Positions 17,001 to 25,466 of a stretch of 52,577 nucleotides of DNA are shown here, piece after piece. The position numbers were made by a program, and so were the translations under genes. This DNA comes from Bacteroidales bacterium (lineage in GTDB: Bacteria; Bacteroidota; Bacteroidia; Bacteroidales; UBA4181): contig JAISCQ010000018.1 of NCBI GenBank assembly GCA_031265445.1, positions 1 through 52,577 of the forward strand, given 5' to 3'. Position 1 is the stretch's first letter. The number at the start of each line of letters is the position of its first letter. The notes below the pieces were generated by a model. It saw nothing but the letters and a program-made list of their open reading frames with translations, was not told the DNA's origin and did no database searches.

Positions 17001-18629
17001 CGAAGGTTTCAGCAGGTTGGTTTCCTGGCAACCGATGTACAGCGAAAGCGACATCACCAATTCTTCACGGATAGGATCGATCGGCGGATTGGTTACCTGC
17101 GCGAACAACTGCTTGAAATAATCGAACAGGAGTTGCGGCTTGTCGCTGAGCACAGCCAAGGGGGTGTCGTTGCCCATGGATCCGACAGGTTCTTTTCCTT
17201 CGCGTCCCATCGGGATGATGATGCGTTCAATGTCCTCCCGGGTGTAGCCGAATACCCGCATCAGTTCGGGAAAGTGCTCCACGGTTTGCTTTACGGTGCG
17301 TCCTGATGATATGTCCGACAACACGATCCGGTTTTTTGACAGCCATTCGCGGTAAGGATAAGCCGATGCCAGCGTTTTCTTCAACTCGGAGTCGTAAAAC
17401 ACTTTTCCTTCGTGTGTGTCCACCATGAGCATTTTTCCCGGTTGTAGCCGCCCGCGCTCTTTGATTTCCGATGCATCGAAAGGCAGCACGCCGGCTTCGG
17501 AAGCCACCACCATCACGCCGCCGGTGGTGATGAGGTAGCGTGCCGGCCGTAAGCCGTTGCGGTCGAGCATACCGCCTGCATAGCGTCCGTCGGTGAAAAG
17601 TAGCGTAGCCGGACCGTCCCACGGCTCCATCAGGATACTGTGGTATTCGTAAAATGCTTTCAGATCCTCGGAAATCGGGTTTTTAGCGTTCCAACTTTCC
17701 GGAACAAGCATCGCTAAAGCATGTGGCAGCGTCATGCCCGACATCACGAAGAATTCGAGTACATTGTCCAACGAAGCGCTGTCGCTCATTCCCGCCTGCA
17801 CGACAGGAAAAATATCGTCTGCCCTGCCCAGCGCATCGGCTTGCAGGATGCTTTCGCGGGCTTCCATCCAATAGCGGTTGCCGCGTATGGTATTGATTTC
17901 GCCGTTGTGACCCAGCAAGCGGAATGGTTGCGCCAAATCCCACGACGGAAACGTGTTGGTGCTGAAGCGCGAGTGTACCAGTGCCAACCCACTGGTAAAA
18001 TACGGATTGGTAAGATCCGGAAAATAGTGCCGCAACTGCGTGGAGGTGAGCATACCCTTATACACGAGCCGTTGCGTGGACAGGCTGGCGATATAGAAAC
18101 TGCGTTTGTGCGCCAGCGTGGATTTAAGTACTTTTTTTTCCATCTTCCGGCGGGCGATGTAAAGTTTACGCTCCAATTCGACGGCCGAACTGTCGCCATT
18201 GGTAACGAATATTTGCCTGATGAGAGGCTCGTTGGCGCGGGACATTTCGCCCAGTATGTCGCCGTTAACCGGGACATCGCGTACAGCCAGCAGGCACAGG
18301 CCTTCGCTTTCGAGCGTATCGCGTATCACGGCAAGGCATTGTTCCGCCTGTTCCGTTTCCTGGGGCAGGAATACCAAGCCGGCGCCGTATTTGCCCTTCT
18401 CGGGAACGGGAATACCTTGTAAGAGAATAAATTCGTGAGGTATTTGCACCGTAATACCTGCACCGTCGCCAGTTTTGTTATCGGCATTTTCGGCGCCGCG
18501 ATGTAACATGTTTTCCAGTATCTGTAATCCCTTTTCTACGATGTCATGCGACTTATCGCCGGCGATGTTTACCAGCAGGCCAACACCACAGGCATCATGT
18601 TCGAAATCGGGATGATAAAGCGTATTCAT
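14022..18629 (-). CDS. gltB: Glutamate synthase large subunit, with in-frame insertion
   Basis: The 1535-aa protein has, in order, a class II glutaminase domain (EHDACGVG with Cys14 the likely nucleophile after propeptide removal), the central domain, the FMN-binding synthase domain (GEGGEDPRRF, GAKPGEGGQLPG, SGGEGGTGASP) and the Fe-S ligand run CVMMRKCHLNTCPVG. It ends in the GXGXG beta-helix (GRTVVLGATGKNFAAGMSGG). It makes two glutamates from 2-oxoglutarate and glutamine. Between the central and FMN domains, residues about 771-827 are an extra Pro/Ser/Glu-rich stretch encoded by an inserted repeat element (16152-16322). The reading frame is kept. The promoter is at 18700-18732 and gltD follows. 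Confidence 0.97.
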   Translation of the reverse strand: MNTLYHPDFEHDACGVGLLVNIAGDKSHDIVEKGLQILENMLHRGAENADNKTGDGAGITVQIPHEFILLQGIPVPEKGKYGAGLVFLPQETEQAEQCLAVIRDTLESEGLCLLAVRDVPVNGDILGEMSRANEPLIRQIFVTNGDSSAVELERKLYIARRKMEKKVLKSTLAHKRSFYIASLSTQRLVYKGMLTSTQLRHYFPDLTNPYFTSGLALVHSRFSTNTFPSWDLAQPFRLLGHNGEINTIRGNRYWMEARESILQADALGRADDIFPVVQAGMSDSASLDNVLEFFVMSGMTLPHALAMLVPESWNAKNPISEDLKAFYEYHSILMEPWDGPATLLFTDGRYAGGMLDRNGLRPARYLITTGGVMVVASEAGVLPFDASEIKERGRLQPGKMLMVDTHEGKVFYDSELKKTLASAYPYREWLSKNRIVLSDISSGRTVKQTVEHFPELMRVFGYTREDIERIIIPMGREGKEPVGSMGNDTPLAVLSDKPQLLFDYFKQLFAQVTNPPIDPIREELVMSLSLYIGCQETNLLKPSPDLCKMVKLTSPVINNRDLDILRHLGYKGFRTLTLPALFDIAGQAKSMEQALARICRDAEKAVDDGYNYIILSDRGVNASQAAIPSLLALSAVHHHLIDKRKRMQTAIIVESAEPREVMHFALLFGFGASGVNPYIAFAVLDDLVKRHEIQLDYATAEKNYIKAVSKGMLKVLSKMGISTLRSYRGSQIFEAVGLSQKLLDRYFRGMISRIGGIDVEEITADTLARHLFPLSPSPQEREKALHSDSVESGSISPLAGTIPVKASPALPDNIPLVCGEGLGERSGLYSYRRDGEYHAWNPETISKLQIATRLGDYDKFKEYTSMVDGKHNPVFLRDFLDFKRNPIDISEVEPVAAITRRFVTGAMSYGSISKEAHEAMAVALNILHGRSNTGEGGEDPRRFHLDEDGRNRRSAIKQIASGRFGVTAEYLVNADELQIKIAQGAKPGEGGQLPGFKVDKVIAATRHSLPGITLISPPPHHDIYSIEDLAQLIFDLKNINPQACISVKLVSESGVGTIAAGVAKAKADLIVISGGEGGTGASPISSIRHAGMPGELGLAETQQTLVMNHLRGQVRLQTDGQLKTGKDIITSALLGAEEYGFATSALIVLGCVMMRKCHLNTCPVGVATQDERLRRRFKGKYEYVVNFMTFLAREVREHLAEAGFRSIDEIVGRTDLLEIRRFDGYPKAQKLDFGKLFHFPQGSINSLRCTKPQDHKIDGVLDRELIRKACPALEKSLPVEMSAPIANTDRATGAMLSGELAKRFGDAGLPDNTITACFKGSAGQSFGAFLASGITFRLEGEANDYLGKGLSGGRIVVVPPRGAAYAPEHNIIAGNTLLYGATKGEVYLNGCVGERFCVRNSGAIAVVEGAGDHCCEYMTGGRTVVLGATGKNFAAGMSGGIAYVLDPDGTFDYFCNMEMVELSLIEDRADSQELYRLISAHAHHTKSPLARRILDDWETYLRCFLKVMPIEYKKVLQDEAMEAIKKKIAQVEYDY
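16152..16322. mobile_element. MITE-like repeat with C-rich inverted ends inside gltB
   Basis: The left end (plus strand, from about 16155) reads CTCTCCCCCAGGCCCTCTCC. The right end read on the minus strand (from about 16322) has TTTCCCCTGTCCCCCTCTCC. These are imperfect inverted repeats of about 35 bp around about 100 bp of unique sequence. In gltB they encode PLSPSPQERE at one end and VCGEGLGERS at the other. A single end of the same family lies at 26303-26337. A length divisible by three and the absence of stops in the gltB frame let the gene survive (inference). Confidence 0.7.
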
Positions 18630-18699
18630 GAGTGAAAAATTAAGCGTGAAGAGTGAAACTTCATACGGTCTCGCATTTATATATTATATTAAAACAGCG

Positions 18700-18732
18700 C
18701 AAAAATACATCAGTTTGATATTAAAAATCAAA
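18700..18732 (-). promoter_or_regulatory. gltBD promoter
   Basis: Minus strand: TTTG (18732-18729), a 21-nt spacer, TATTTTTG (18707-18700). This matches the Bacteroidota consensus and gives a leader of about 65 nt. Confidence 0.75.
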
Positions 18733-18936
18733 TTTACATTTTAATTTGTCGCTGATATTAATATTTTGATTTCAAAATGAAAGTCATTTTGTTTCCGGGA
18801 AGATAAATTGTAATAAAAAGGCGCTCCGGGGATCATATTTCATTATAGATTGTAAGATGATGCATCTGTTTCGCCGTATTTATCATGAGTTTGCCCGACT
18901 AAAATCGTCCGACATTTTGGAACGCACGCTTCAAAG

Positions 18937-18967
18937 TTGTTTTTTTACAAAAAAGCGTATACATTTG
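18937..18967 (+). promoter_or_regulatory. Promoter of the propeller/barrel-holB-ricT-gldH unit
   Basis: TTG (18937-18939), a 20-nt spacer, TACATTTG (18960-18967), then 30 nt to the ATG at 18998. Confidence 0.75.
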
Positions 18968-18997
18968 CAATTTTGAACGTAAAAGGTTACCTCTCGG

Positions 18998-21900
18998 ATG
19001 AGTCTGTTTTTTCGAACCGGTCATTTGAATTTGATCATCGGCGCTTTCCTGTTGTTATGGATGAGTGGCGGCGCCGTGTTTGGGCAATTCTACAATGGCC
19101 ACCAGATGACTTTTGGTAAGAACCGGGTACAGTACAACGACTTCTACTGGTCGTACTATCGGTTCGAACGGTTCGATGTGTATTTCAACCAGGATGGTAA
19201 TGAACTGGCGAAGTATACCGAGTCGGTAATCACTCCCGAACTCGACCGTATCGAGGGTTTGTTCGACTACATCATCGAGAAACGCATCATTTTCATCGTC
19301 TACAATAAGCTGACGGACTTCCGGCAAGGCAATATCGGGCTGATTACCGGTATTGACGAGTACAATACCGGCGGCGTTACACGTATCGTGGACAACAAGG
19401 TATTCCTGTATTTCGACGGCGATCACGAGTCGCTTAACCGGCAGATACGCTCCGCCATCGCCGAGGTTGTGGTCAACGAAATGATATACGGCAGCGCTTT
19501 GACTGCCAACATGGCTACATCGGCCACCATCAACATCCCCGAATGGTTTCACAAGGGATTGATGGCTTACGTGGGCCAATCGTGGAGCGTGGAGATGGAC
19601 GACCGCATCAAGGATGGCGTTGCCGACGGACGCTACAAGCGGTTTACCCGCCTCACCGGCGACGACGCCGTATGGGCCGGACACTCGTTCTGGCGGTTCA
19701 TTGAGAAAGAATACGGTCCGGCTGTGATCCCGAATATTGTATATATCACGCGCGTCAACAAGAGCGTGAAAAATGGCTTTTCGGCAGTGTTGGGCAGCGA
19801 CCTGAAAGTACTGAGCAAGGAATGGCTGAAATACTACACCGAGTTGTATGCCGGTGAAGACGGGAACCCATATCCCGACACGTCTCCCGAATTGAAACGC
19901 CCGAAGAAAAGCCGTGTGTACGAAAAGCTGAAAATAAGTCCGGACGGACGTCATCTGGCATACGTAACCAACGATATGGGAAAATATTGTATTTGGCTCC
20001 GTGATCTGGAAACGGGGAAACAGAAAAGGATTTTCCGCCGCGAGCAAAAGCTGGAACAGATACAGGACTATACGTATCCCGTGCTGGCCTGGCATCCGTC
20101 AGGCGACATTCTCCTTTTTATATACGAAGAAAAGGGCGGCGTAAAGATGACGTTTTATGATGTTCCTGCCGGGGAACGTAGAAGCCGCAACCTTCTTTAT
20201 TTCGAAAAAATCTTTGACGTAAATTTCTCGCCCGATGGCGGCAAGCTGGTCATGTCGGCCTACCGTTTCGGTCGTTCGGATATTTTTGTGCACACGCTGG
20301 CTTCGAGCACCAACGAACAAATTACCGACGATGTTGCTGACGACTTCAATCCCAGGTTCATTGATAACGGTTCAAAAATCATCTTTTCGTCCAACCGCGC
20401 GGACGATTCCATCCGTTTCGAAGGAGCGGCCATCCGTCAGCTGGCGCCCGGCAAGAGCTTGTATATATACGATGATGTACGGAAATCGAAAAAGTTGACA
20501 TCGCTTGCCGACGAGCCGTATACCAACCAGACGGATCCCGTGGAACTGGCGCGCAATCAGTATGCATTCCTGAGCGACCGGAGCGGCGTGGTGAACCGTT
20601 ACATTACTTCGTTCGACAGCGCCATCAGTTTTATTGATACCACGGTACACTACCGCTTTACGGCTAACTCCAAGCCGGTTACCGCCTATTCGCGCAGCAT
20701 CCTCGATCACGATATCCATGTGAAGGACGGCCGGAGCGTGAACCTGTTCCGCAAAAAGGGACAGTACAGTATGTACCGCACTCCTGTGGATGAAAACGTA
20801 ACAGAGCTGCTCCCTGTAACCTGTTTCCGCAAGGAGTTGCTGCGTAAACGCCGTGCAGCCGACAGCATAACGCTTGCTGCACGAAATGCCGTTCCCGCCA
20901 TCCTCCTTGAAAACGGTAACATCCTGACTCCCGAAGGCGATACCGTGAAATTCGATATGGATCGCGTGAATATCTACCGGTATGTGTTCGAAGTTGAGAA
21001 GGTGAATTTCTACCGGAATGAATTCGAATTGACCGATTTCCAGTTGGAAAACGACTCTATCAAAGCGGAACGCAATAAGATACGCATCTACCAGACGGCT
21101 TTTTACCCGAATTACCTGGTTTCGCAGGTCGACTTCAGTTTCCTGGAGGCTTCGTACCAAGCCTACACGGGTGGAGCGGTGTATTATAATCCCGGGTTTA
21201 ACCTGTTGTTCAAATTGGGTACGAACGATCTTTTCGAGGATTATAAGATCATTGGCGGCGTCCGGTTCGGGCTTGATTTCGAAAGCAATGAGTATCTGTT
21301 GAGTTTTGAAAACCTGAAACGCCGGCTTGATCGCCAGATTATTTACCATCGTCAGGCATATGAAAATTACACGGTGGACGAGGCGTATAATTATTTTTCG
21401 CTGAAAACCATCACGCAGGAATTGTTCTATTCGCTTCGCTGGCCGTTTACCCAAACTTTTGCCGTCAAGGGAACGGTTTCGTTTCGCGACGACCGTACCG
21501 CCTACCTCACCGACAATACCAGCACGTCTGCACGCACCATGCCCAACTATCACCGCAATTGGGCAGGTCTGAAGCTGGAAGCTATTTTCGACAATACCCG
21601 CAAAATCGGTATCAACATCCCCAGCGGATGGCGTTACAAGATTTTTGGCGAAACATACTGGCAGTTGAATGAGGCTTCCGACTTATATGTGCTCGGCGCA
21701 GATTTCCGCCATTATCAGGTAATTCACCGCAACCTGATATGGGCCAGCCGCTTTGCCACCAGTTCTTCGTTTGGGCGAAGTCGCTTATTATATTATTTGG
21801 GAAGCGTGGACAACTGGATTACGTTTTTCCGCAGCAAACCGGTATACGACGAAACTGTTAACGTCGATCACCGGGAAAAATACGCTTACCAGACATTGGC

Positions 21901-22306
21901 AACCGATATGCGCGGGTTCATCCAGAACATCCGCAACGGTAATAATTTCGCCCTGATGAATCAGGAAATACGTTGGCCGTTTGTTCAGTATTTTTCCAAA
22001 TACCCGATGTCCAACTTTTGGTCGAGCTTGCAATTAGTCGGGTTCTTTGACGTCGGTACGGCCTGGTCGGGCAAATCGCCTTTCAACAAATCCAGCGCCT
22101 ACGATTACGAGACGGTACCGTCAAGCGGAGAAGGTTCGGTGATCATCACCATCGAAACCGGACGCGACCCGATTGTATACGGTTACGGGTTTGGGCTGCG
22201 AGCGCAATTGCTCGGTTATTTCATGCGGTTCGACTGGGCCTGGGGCATCGAAAACAAGGTGATACTGCCCAATGTATTTTATTTCTCCATGAGTTTAGAC
22301 TTTTAA
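18998..22306 (+). CDS. Envelope protein: inactive peptidase-MA-like, TolB-type propeller and outer-membrane barrel
   Basis: The 1102-aa protein begins with a signal peptide (about 1-29, GGAVFGQ). Residues about 55-290 resemble the peptidase-MA (gluzincin) fold, with IPEWFHKGLMAYVG at 180-193. The zinc site HExxH is replaced by AEVVV at 155-159, so it should be inactive. Residues about 300-620 contain repeated KISPDGRHLAYV- and NFSPDGGKLVMS-type blades of a TolB/PD40 beta-propeller. The last 250 residues look like a BamA/Omp85-type barrel: ALMNQEIRWPF, GFFDVGTAW, GYGFGLRAQLLGYFMRFDWAWG, ending in aromatic-rich FYFSMSLDF. It probably sits in the outer membrane with a periplasmic propeller. holB starts 4 nt after its stop. 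RefSeq-style names for relatives are simply TolB-like. Confidence 0.75.
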   Translation: MSLFFRTGHLNLIIGAFLLLWMSGGAVFGQFYNGHQMTFGKNRVQYNDFYWSYYRFERFDVYFNQDGNELAKYTESVITPELDRIEGLFDYIIEKRIIFIVYNKLTDFRQGNIGLITGIDEYNTGGVTRIVDNKVFLYFDGDHESLNRQIRSAIAEVVVNEMIYGSALTANMATSATINIPEWFHKGLMAYVGQSWSVEMDDRIKDGVADGRYKRFTRLTGDDAVWAGHSFWRFIEKEYGPAVIPNIVYITRVNKSVKNGFSAVLGSDLKVLSKEWLKYYTELYAGEDGNPYPDTSPELKRPKKSRVYEKLKISPDGRHLAYVTNDMGKYCIWLRDLETGKQKRIFRREQKLEQIQDYTYPVLAWHPSGDILLFIYEEKGGVKMTFYDVPAGERRSRNLLYFEKIFDVNFSPDGGKLVMSAYRFGRSDIFVHTLASSTNEQITDDVADDFNPRFIDNGSKIIFSSNRADDSIRFEGAAIRQLAPGKSLYIYDDVRKSKKLTSLADEPYTNQTDPVELARNQYAFLSDRSGVVNRYITSFDSAISFIDTTVHYRFTANSKPVTAYSRSILDHDIHVKDGRSVNLFRKKGQYSMYRTPVDENVTELLPVTCFRKELLRKRRAADSITLAARNAVPAILLENGNILTPEGDTVKFDMDRVNIYRYVFEVEKVNFYRNEFELTDFQLENDSIKAERNKIRIYQTAFYPNYLVSQVDFSFLEASYQAYTGGAVYYNPGFNLLFKLGTNDLFEDYKIIGGVRFGLDFESNEYLLSFENLKRRLDRQIIYHRQAYENYTVDEAYNYFSLKTITQELFYSLRWPFTQTFAVKGTVSFRDDRTAYLTDNTSTSARTMPNYHRNWAGLKLEAIFDNTRKIGINIPSGWRYKIFGETYWQLNEASDLYVLGADFRHYQVIHRNLIWASRFATSSSFGRSRLLYYLGSVDNWITFFRSKPVYDETVNVDHREKYAYQTLATDMRGFIQNIRNGNNFALMNQEIRWPFVQYFSKYPMSNFWSSLQLVGFFDVGTAWSGKSPFNKSSAYDYETVPSSGEGSVIITIETGRDPIVYGYGFGLRAQLLGYFMRFDWAWGIENKVILPNVFYFSMSLDF

Positions 22307-22310
22307 TCTC

Positions 22311-23450
22311 ATGTTATTTTCAGAAATTGTAGGACAGGAAATATTGAAGGGGCAATTGGTGCAGACGGTTCACGAAAATCGGATCAGCCATGCGCGTTTG
22401 TTCCTGGGGCCTGAAGGTGCGGGAAGCCTGCCGCTTGCCATCGCCTACGCCCAATACGTCAACTGTAGCGCTCGCGGCGAAAGCGAGCCCTGTGGCAAAT
22501 GTCCGTCGTGTGTCAAATTCAAGAAACTGGCGCATCCCGACCTCCATTTCGTGTTCCCGGTGATCAAGCCCGGTAGCGGAAAAGCGGCAGTGAGCGACAT
22601 GTTCATCAAGGAATGGCGCGAAGCCGTAACGGCCAACCCCTACATCACTTACAACCAGTGGCTCGAAGTGATGGGTGGCGACAACAAGCAGGGCGGTATC
22701 TTTGTCGACGAAAGCAAGGAGATCTTGAACAAGTTGAGTTTCAAAACCTACGAAGCCGAATTTAAGGTAATGATCATCTGGCTGGCCGAAAAGATGAACC
22801 GGCAAACAGCCAACAAACTGTTGAAAATCCTGGAGGAACCACCCGAAAAGACCCTGTTCCTGCTCATTGCCGAGTCGGCCGGCCAGATCCTTCCCACCAT
22901 CCTGTCGCGAACGCAGATCACCCATGTGCCGAAGATCGACACGCAAAGCCTGGCGAATCATTTAGCGGCCTCCGGATGCTGCAACGCCCAGAAAGCCCTC
23001 AGTACGGCGCATATCAGCAACGGTAATCTGGCTGTAGCGCTCAACGTGCTGCAAGCGTCGGATGAAAGCGATTATTTCCTGGAGATGTTTATCCGCATGA
23101 TGCGCACCTGCTGGTCGGTGTGGGGCAAGAAACAGGCAATGCTCGATTTGCTGGCCTGGTGCGAGCAAATCACCCAGCTGGGACGCGAACAGCAAAAGGC
23201 TTTTTTACTTTACTGCCTGCGTATGGTGCGCGAGAACTTCGCCCTCAACCGGCAACAGCCATCGCTGGTATTTCTTACGGATGCCGAAAATGACTTTTCG
23301 CAAAAGTTCAATGTCTTTATCCATCCGGATAATGTTTCCCAATTGGCCGACGAACTGAACACGGCACATTATCATATCGAATCGAACGGCAACAAAAACC
23401 TGGTGTTCCTTGATCTGTCCTGTAAAATAGTGGTACTGCTGAAGCATTAG
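22311..23450 (+). CDS. holB: DNA polymerase III subunit delta'
   Basis: The 379-aa AAA+ protein opens with VGQEILKGQLVQTVHENRIS and HARLFLGPEGAGS. The P-loop lacks the usual GKT lysine, as expected for delta', which does not hydrolyse ATP. A four-cysteine zinc module CSARGESEPCGKCPSC lies near residue 55-70, followed by HPDLHFVFP, a sensor region EEPPEKTLFLL and ILSRTQ. It is part of the clamp loader. Its position 4 nt after the envelope-protein gene and ahead of ricT and gldH matches the usual Bacteroidales order. Length is normal. Confidence 0.93.
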   Translation: MLFSEIVGQEILKGQLVQTVHENRISHARLFLGPEGAGSLPLAIAYAQYVNCSARGESEPCGKCPSCVKFKKLAHPDLHFVFPVIKPGSGKAAVSDMFIKEWREAVTANPYITYNQWLEVMGGDNKQGGIFVDESKEILNKLSFKTYEAEFKVMIIWLAEKMNRQTANKLLKILEEPPEKTLFLLIAESAGQILPTILSRTQITHVPKIDTQSLANHLAASGCCNAQKALSTAHISNGNLAVALNVLQASDESDYFLEMFIRMMRTCWSVWGKKQAMLDLLAWCEQITQLGREQQKAFLLYCLRMVRENFALNRQQPSLVFLTDAENDFSQKFNVFIHPDNVSQLADELNTAHYHIESNGNKNLVFLDLSCKIVVLLKH

Positions 23451-23530
23451 ACGGAGAAACGCACCGACCGAATTTTCAACCGGGCTCCCGTAGCTCAATA
23501 AAGTTAATTTTCAATTTTCAATTGATCAAA

Positions 23531-24892
23531 ATGACAGATAATTATATAACACGCGGATGTCTTTACAAACCTGCTGAAAACGTCGAAGAAGGAAAATTCC
23601 GGAGCGCATGCCCCGGATGTAACAAATTAGACGTATACAACTGGCTGGAAACCATTCCCGACAATGCTCCTGCCGGGAATCTGGTGGAAGTCCGTTTCAA
23701 AAATACTCGAAAAGGATACTATAGCAACAACTCCGGCCTGCCCCTGGTTAAAGGCGACGTGGTGGCCGTGGAGGCATTGCCGGGTCACGATGTGGGCATT
23801 GTCTCGCTCACGGGCGATTTGGTAGCAGTGCAAATGAAACGGTACAACGTGCCGGCCGGTAACCTGAAAAAGATATACCGCAAGGCCAAACCCAGTGACG
23901 TAGAAAAGTGGTTTCAGGCCGTCGAAAAAGAACCGGAAATCATGTGCATCGCGCGCCGGATCGTATCGAACCTGAAACTTGGAATGAAGATCAGCGATGT
24001 GGAGTTTCAGGGGGATAAAACCAAAGCCACGTTTTATTACATATCCGACGAACGCGTCGATTTCCGGCAGCTGATCAAGGAATACGCCGACAATTTCAAG
24101 GTGCGCATCGAAATGAAGCAGATCGGGGCGCGGCAGGAAGCCGGCAAGGTAGGAGGCATCGGTACATGCGGCCGGGAACTTTGCTGTGCATCATGGATGT
24201 CGTCGTTTGTGTCGGTCTCTACCGGCGCTGCCCGTTACCAGGAACTGTCGCTTAATGCGCAGAAACTCGCGGGACAATGCGGCAAACTTAAATGCTGCCT
24301 CAATTATGAGTTGAAATGTTATATGGAGGCGCAAAACGATTTTCCCGACACGTCCATACCTTTGGAAACTGAGCAGGGAAAGGCATACCACAGCAAAACG
24401 GACGTGTTTCGCCGGGTTATATGGTATTCGTTCGGAAAGGACAGCGAAAATGCCGTATTCATCCCCCTGGACGTGGATGTGGTGAAAGAAATCATTCGCC
24501 TCAACCGGCAGGGAATTAAAGTGAAGGCCCTGGAAGCAAGCGGCAATGGGGGACAGGTAAAAAAAGAGCCGGCGATCAGCTATCAAAACGCGGTGGGCGA
24601 GGATAGCATCAACCGTTTTGAAGAAAAGCAGCGAAAGAAGAAAAAGAAACCCGGCAACAGGGATCATCATAAGGACAGCAAGGAAGTCCAGCTAAAGAAA
24701 AGCAATGAAAGCGGAATCCGGAAGGAAGCTCGAAGACATGCGGAATCCGCCGAAAATAAGCCCCGCAACGGGCGGAACGATCACAACCGTAATCGTCGCC
24801 GGGGAAACCGCGAGAAAGGAAACAGGCCCGAAGGCAATCAACCGAATCCAATCAGCCGGAAAAATGATGCAGCAAATTCACCTGTCGCCTGA
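23531..24892 (+). CDS. ricT: PSP1/RicT-family protein
   Basis: The start is set at the ATG at 23531 (453 aa); an in-frame TTG 9 nt upstream is less likely. The body (about 30-330) is a PSP1 domain with the cysteine motifs GTCGRELCC and AGQCGKLKCC plus two N-terminal cysteines (CPGC at about 31). This is the RicT (YaaT) pattern whose cysteines bind Fe-S clusters in Bacillus, where the Y-complex promotes RNA processing. In Bacteroidota the gene normally lies between holB and gldH, as here. The last 110 residues are a very basic Lys/Arg/Asn-rich tail, suggesting RNA binding (inference). gldH overlaps its 3' end. Confidence 0.85.
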   Translation: MTDNYITRGCLYKPAENVEEGKFRSACPGCNKLDVYNWLETIPDNAPAGNLVEVRFKNTRKGYYSNNSGLPLVKGDVVAVEALPGHDVGIVSLTGDLVAVQMKRYNVPAGNLKKIYRKAKPSDVEKWFQAVEKEPEIMCIARRIVSNLKLGMKISDVEFQGDKTKATFYYISDERVDFRQLIKEYADNFKVRIEMKQIGARQEAGKVGGIGTCGRELCCASWMSSFVSVSTGAARYQELSLNAQKLAGQCGKLKCCLNYELKCYMEAQNDFPDTSIPLETEQGKAYHSKTDVFRRVIWYSFGKDSENAVFIPLDVDVVKEIIRLNRQGIKVKALEASGNGGQVKKEPAISYQNAVGEDSINRFEEKQRKKKKKPGNRDHHKDSKEVQLKKSNESGIRKEARRHAESAENKPRNGRNDHNRNRRRGNREKGNRPEGNQPNPISRKNDAANSPVA

Positions 24893-25409
24893 GAGGACAA
24901 GCGCGGGCACAAAGCTTTTTTTCGCTGTACTGCTGGCGGCAGCGGGGTTGTGTGCCTGCGATCAGGATAAAATATATGAAAGTAATGTCCGTATCCCGGC
25001 TGAAGGCTGGAAGCGTACCGAACATGCGCGGTTCGAAGCGGAAATTACCGATACCGTCAGTCCTTGCCATATATACATCAATGTGCGTAACAACAGCCGT
25101 TACAAGTATATGGAACTTTGGCTGTTTGTTGGCGCATATTCGCCATCGGGCGCCGTGGAGCGCGACACCGTAAAAATCATGCTGGCCGACCATCGCGGGA
25201 AGTGGTTGGGAAATGGCCTCGGCGACAAATTCGATACACGCCTGCTGTTCCGGAAAAACGTGCGGTTTCCCACCGCAGGAAAATATGTCCTCGAATACGA
25301 GCAGGCTTCGCGCGACGAGCCGCTGATCGGAATAGACGACATAGGACTGAGGATTGAAAAAATAAAAGTAACGGAGAATACGGATGTAACCCATGGAACG
25401 AATGAATAA
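24864..25409 (+). CDS. gldH: Gliding-motility-type lipoprotein GldH
   Basis: The start at ATG 24864 (or 24867) gives a 181-aa lipoprotein: a basic N-terminus, hydrophobic stretch and LCACDQ with the lipidation Cys at about 34. The mature part, with YESNVRIPAEGW, IYINVRNNSRYKYMELWLF, GKWLGNGLGDKFDTRLLF and FPTAGKYVLEYEQASR, is characteristic of GldH. The start overlaps the end of ricT by 29 nt in another frame, pointing to translational coupling. GldH is needed for gliding and chitin use in Flavobacterium, but it is widely kept in non-gliding Bacteroidales, where its role is unclear. No other gld genes are in the window. Confidence 0.88.
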   Translation: MMQQIHLSPERTSAGTKLFFAVLLAAAGLCACDQDKIYESNVRIPAEGWKRTEHARFEAEITDTVSPCHIYINVRNNSRYKYMELWLFVGAYSPSGAVERDTVKIMLADHRGKWLGNGLGDKFDTRLLFRKNVRFPTAGKYVLEYEQASRDEPLIGIDDIGLRIEKIKVTENTDVTHGTNE

Positions 25410-25466
25410 AACGGGAAAAAGATTCGTTCAGGTTCGTCGGATCCGCTCCATTCGTTTTCCGCAAGC

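Larger units (their letters stand above)
18630..18997. other. Divergent promoter region, gltB and envelope operon
   Basis: This 368-bp AT-rich region between divergent genes contains two well-formed promoters listed separately. Between 18733 and 18936 I see no gene, RNA or strong hairpin. Confidence 0.6.

Noticed and set aside
24864-25409. Phase-variable promoter or recombinase site in the holB-ricT-gldH unit
   Set aside because: No inverted repeats flank any promoter there and no invertase gene is present.
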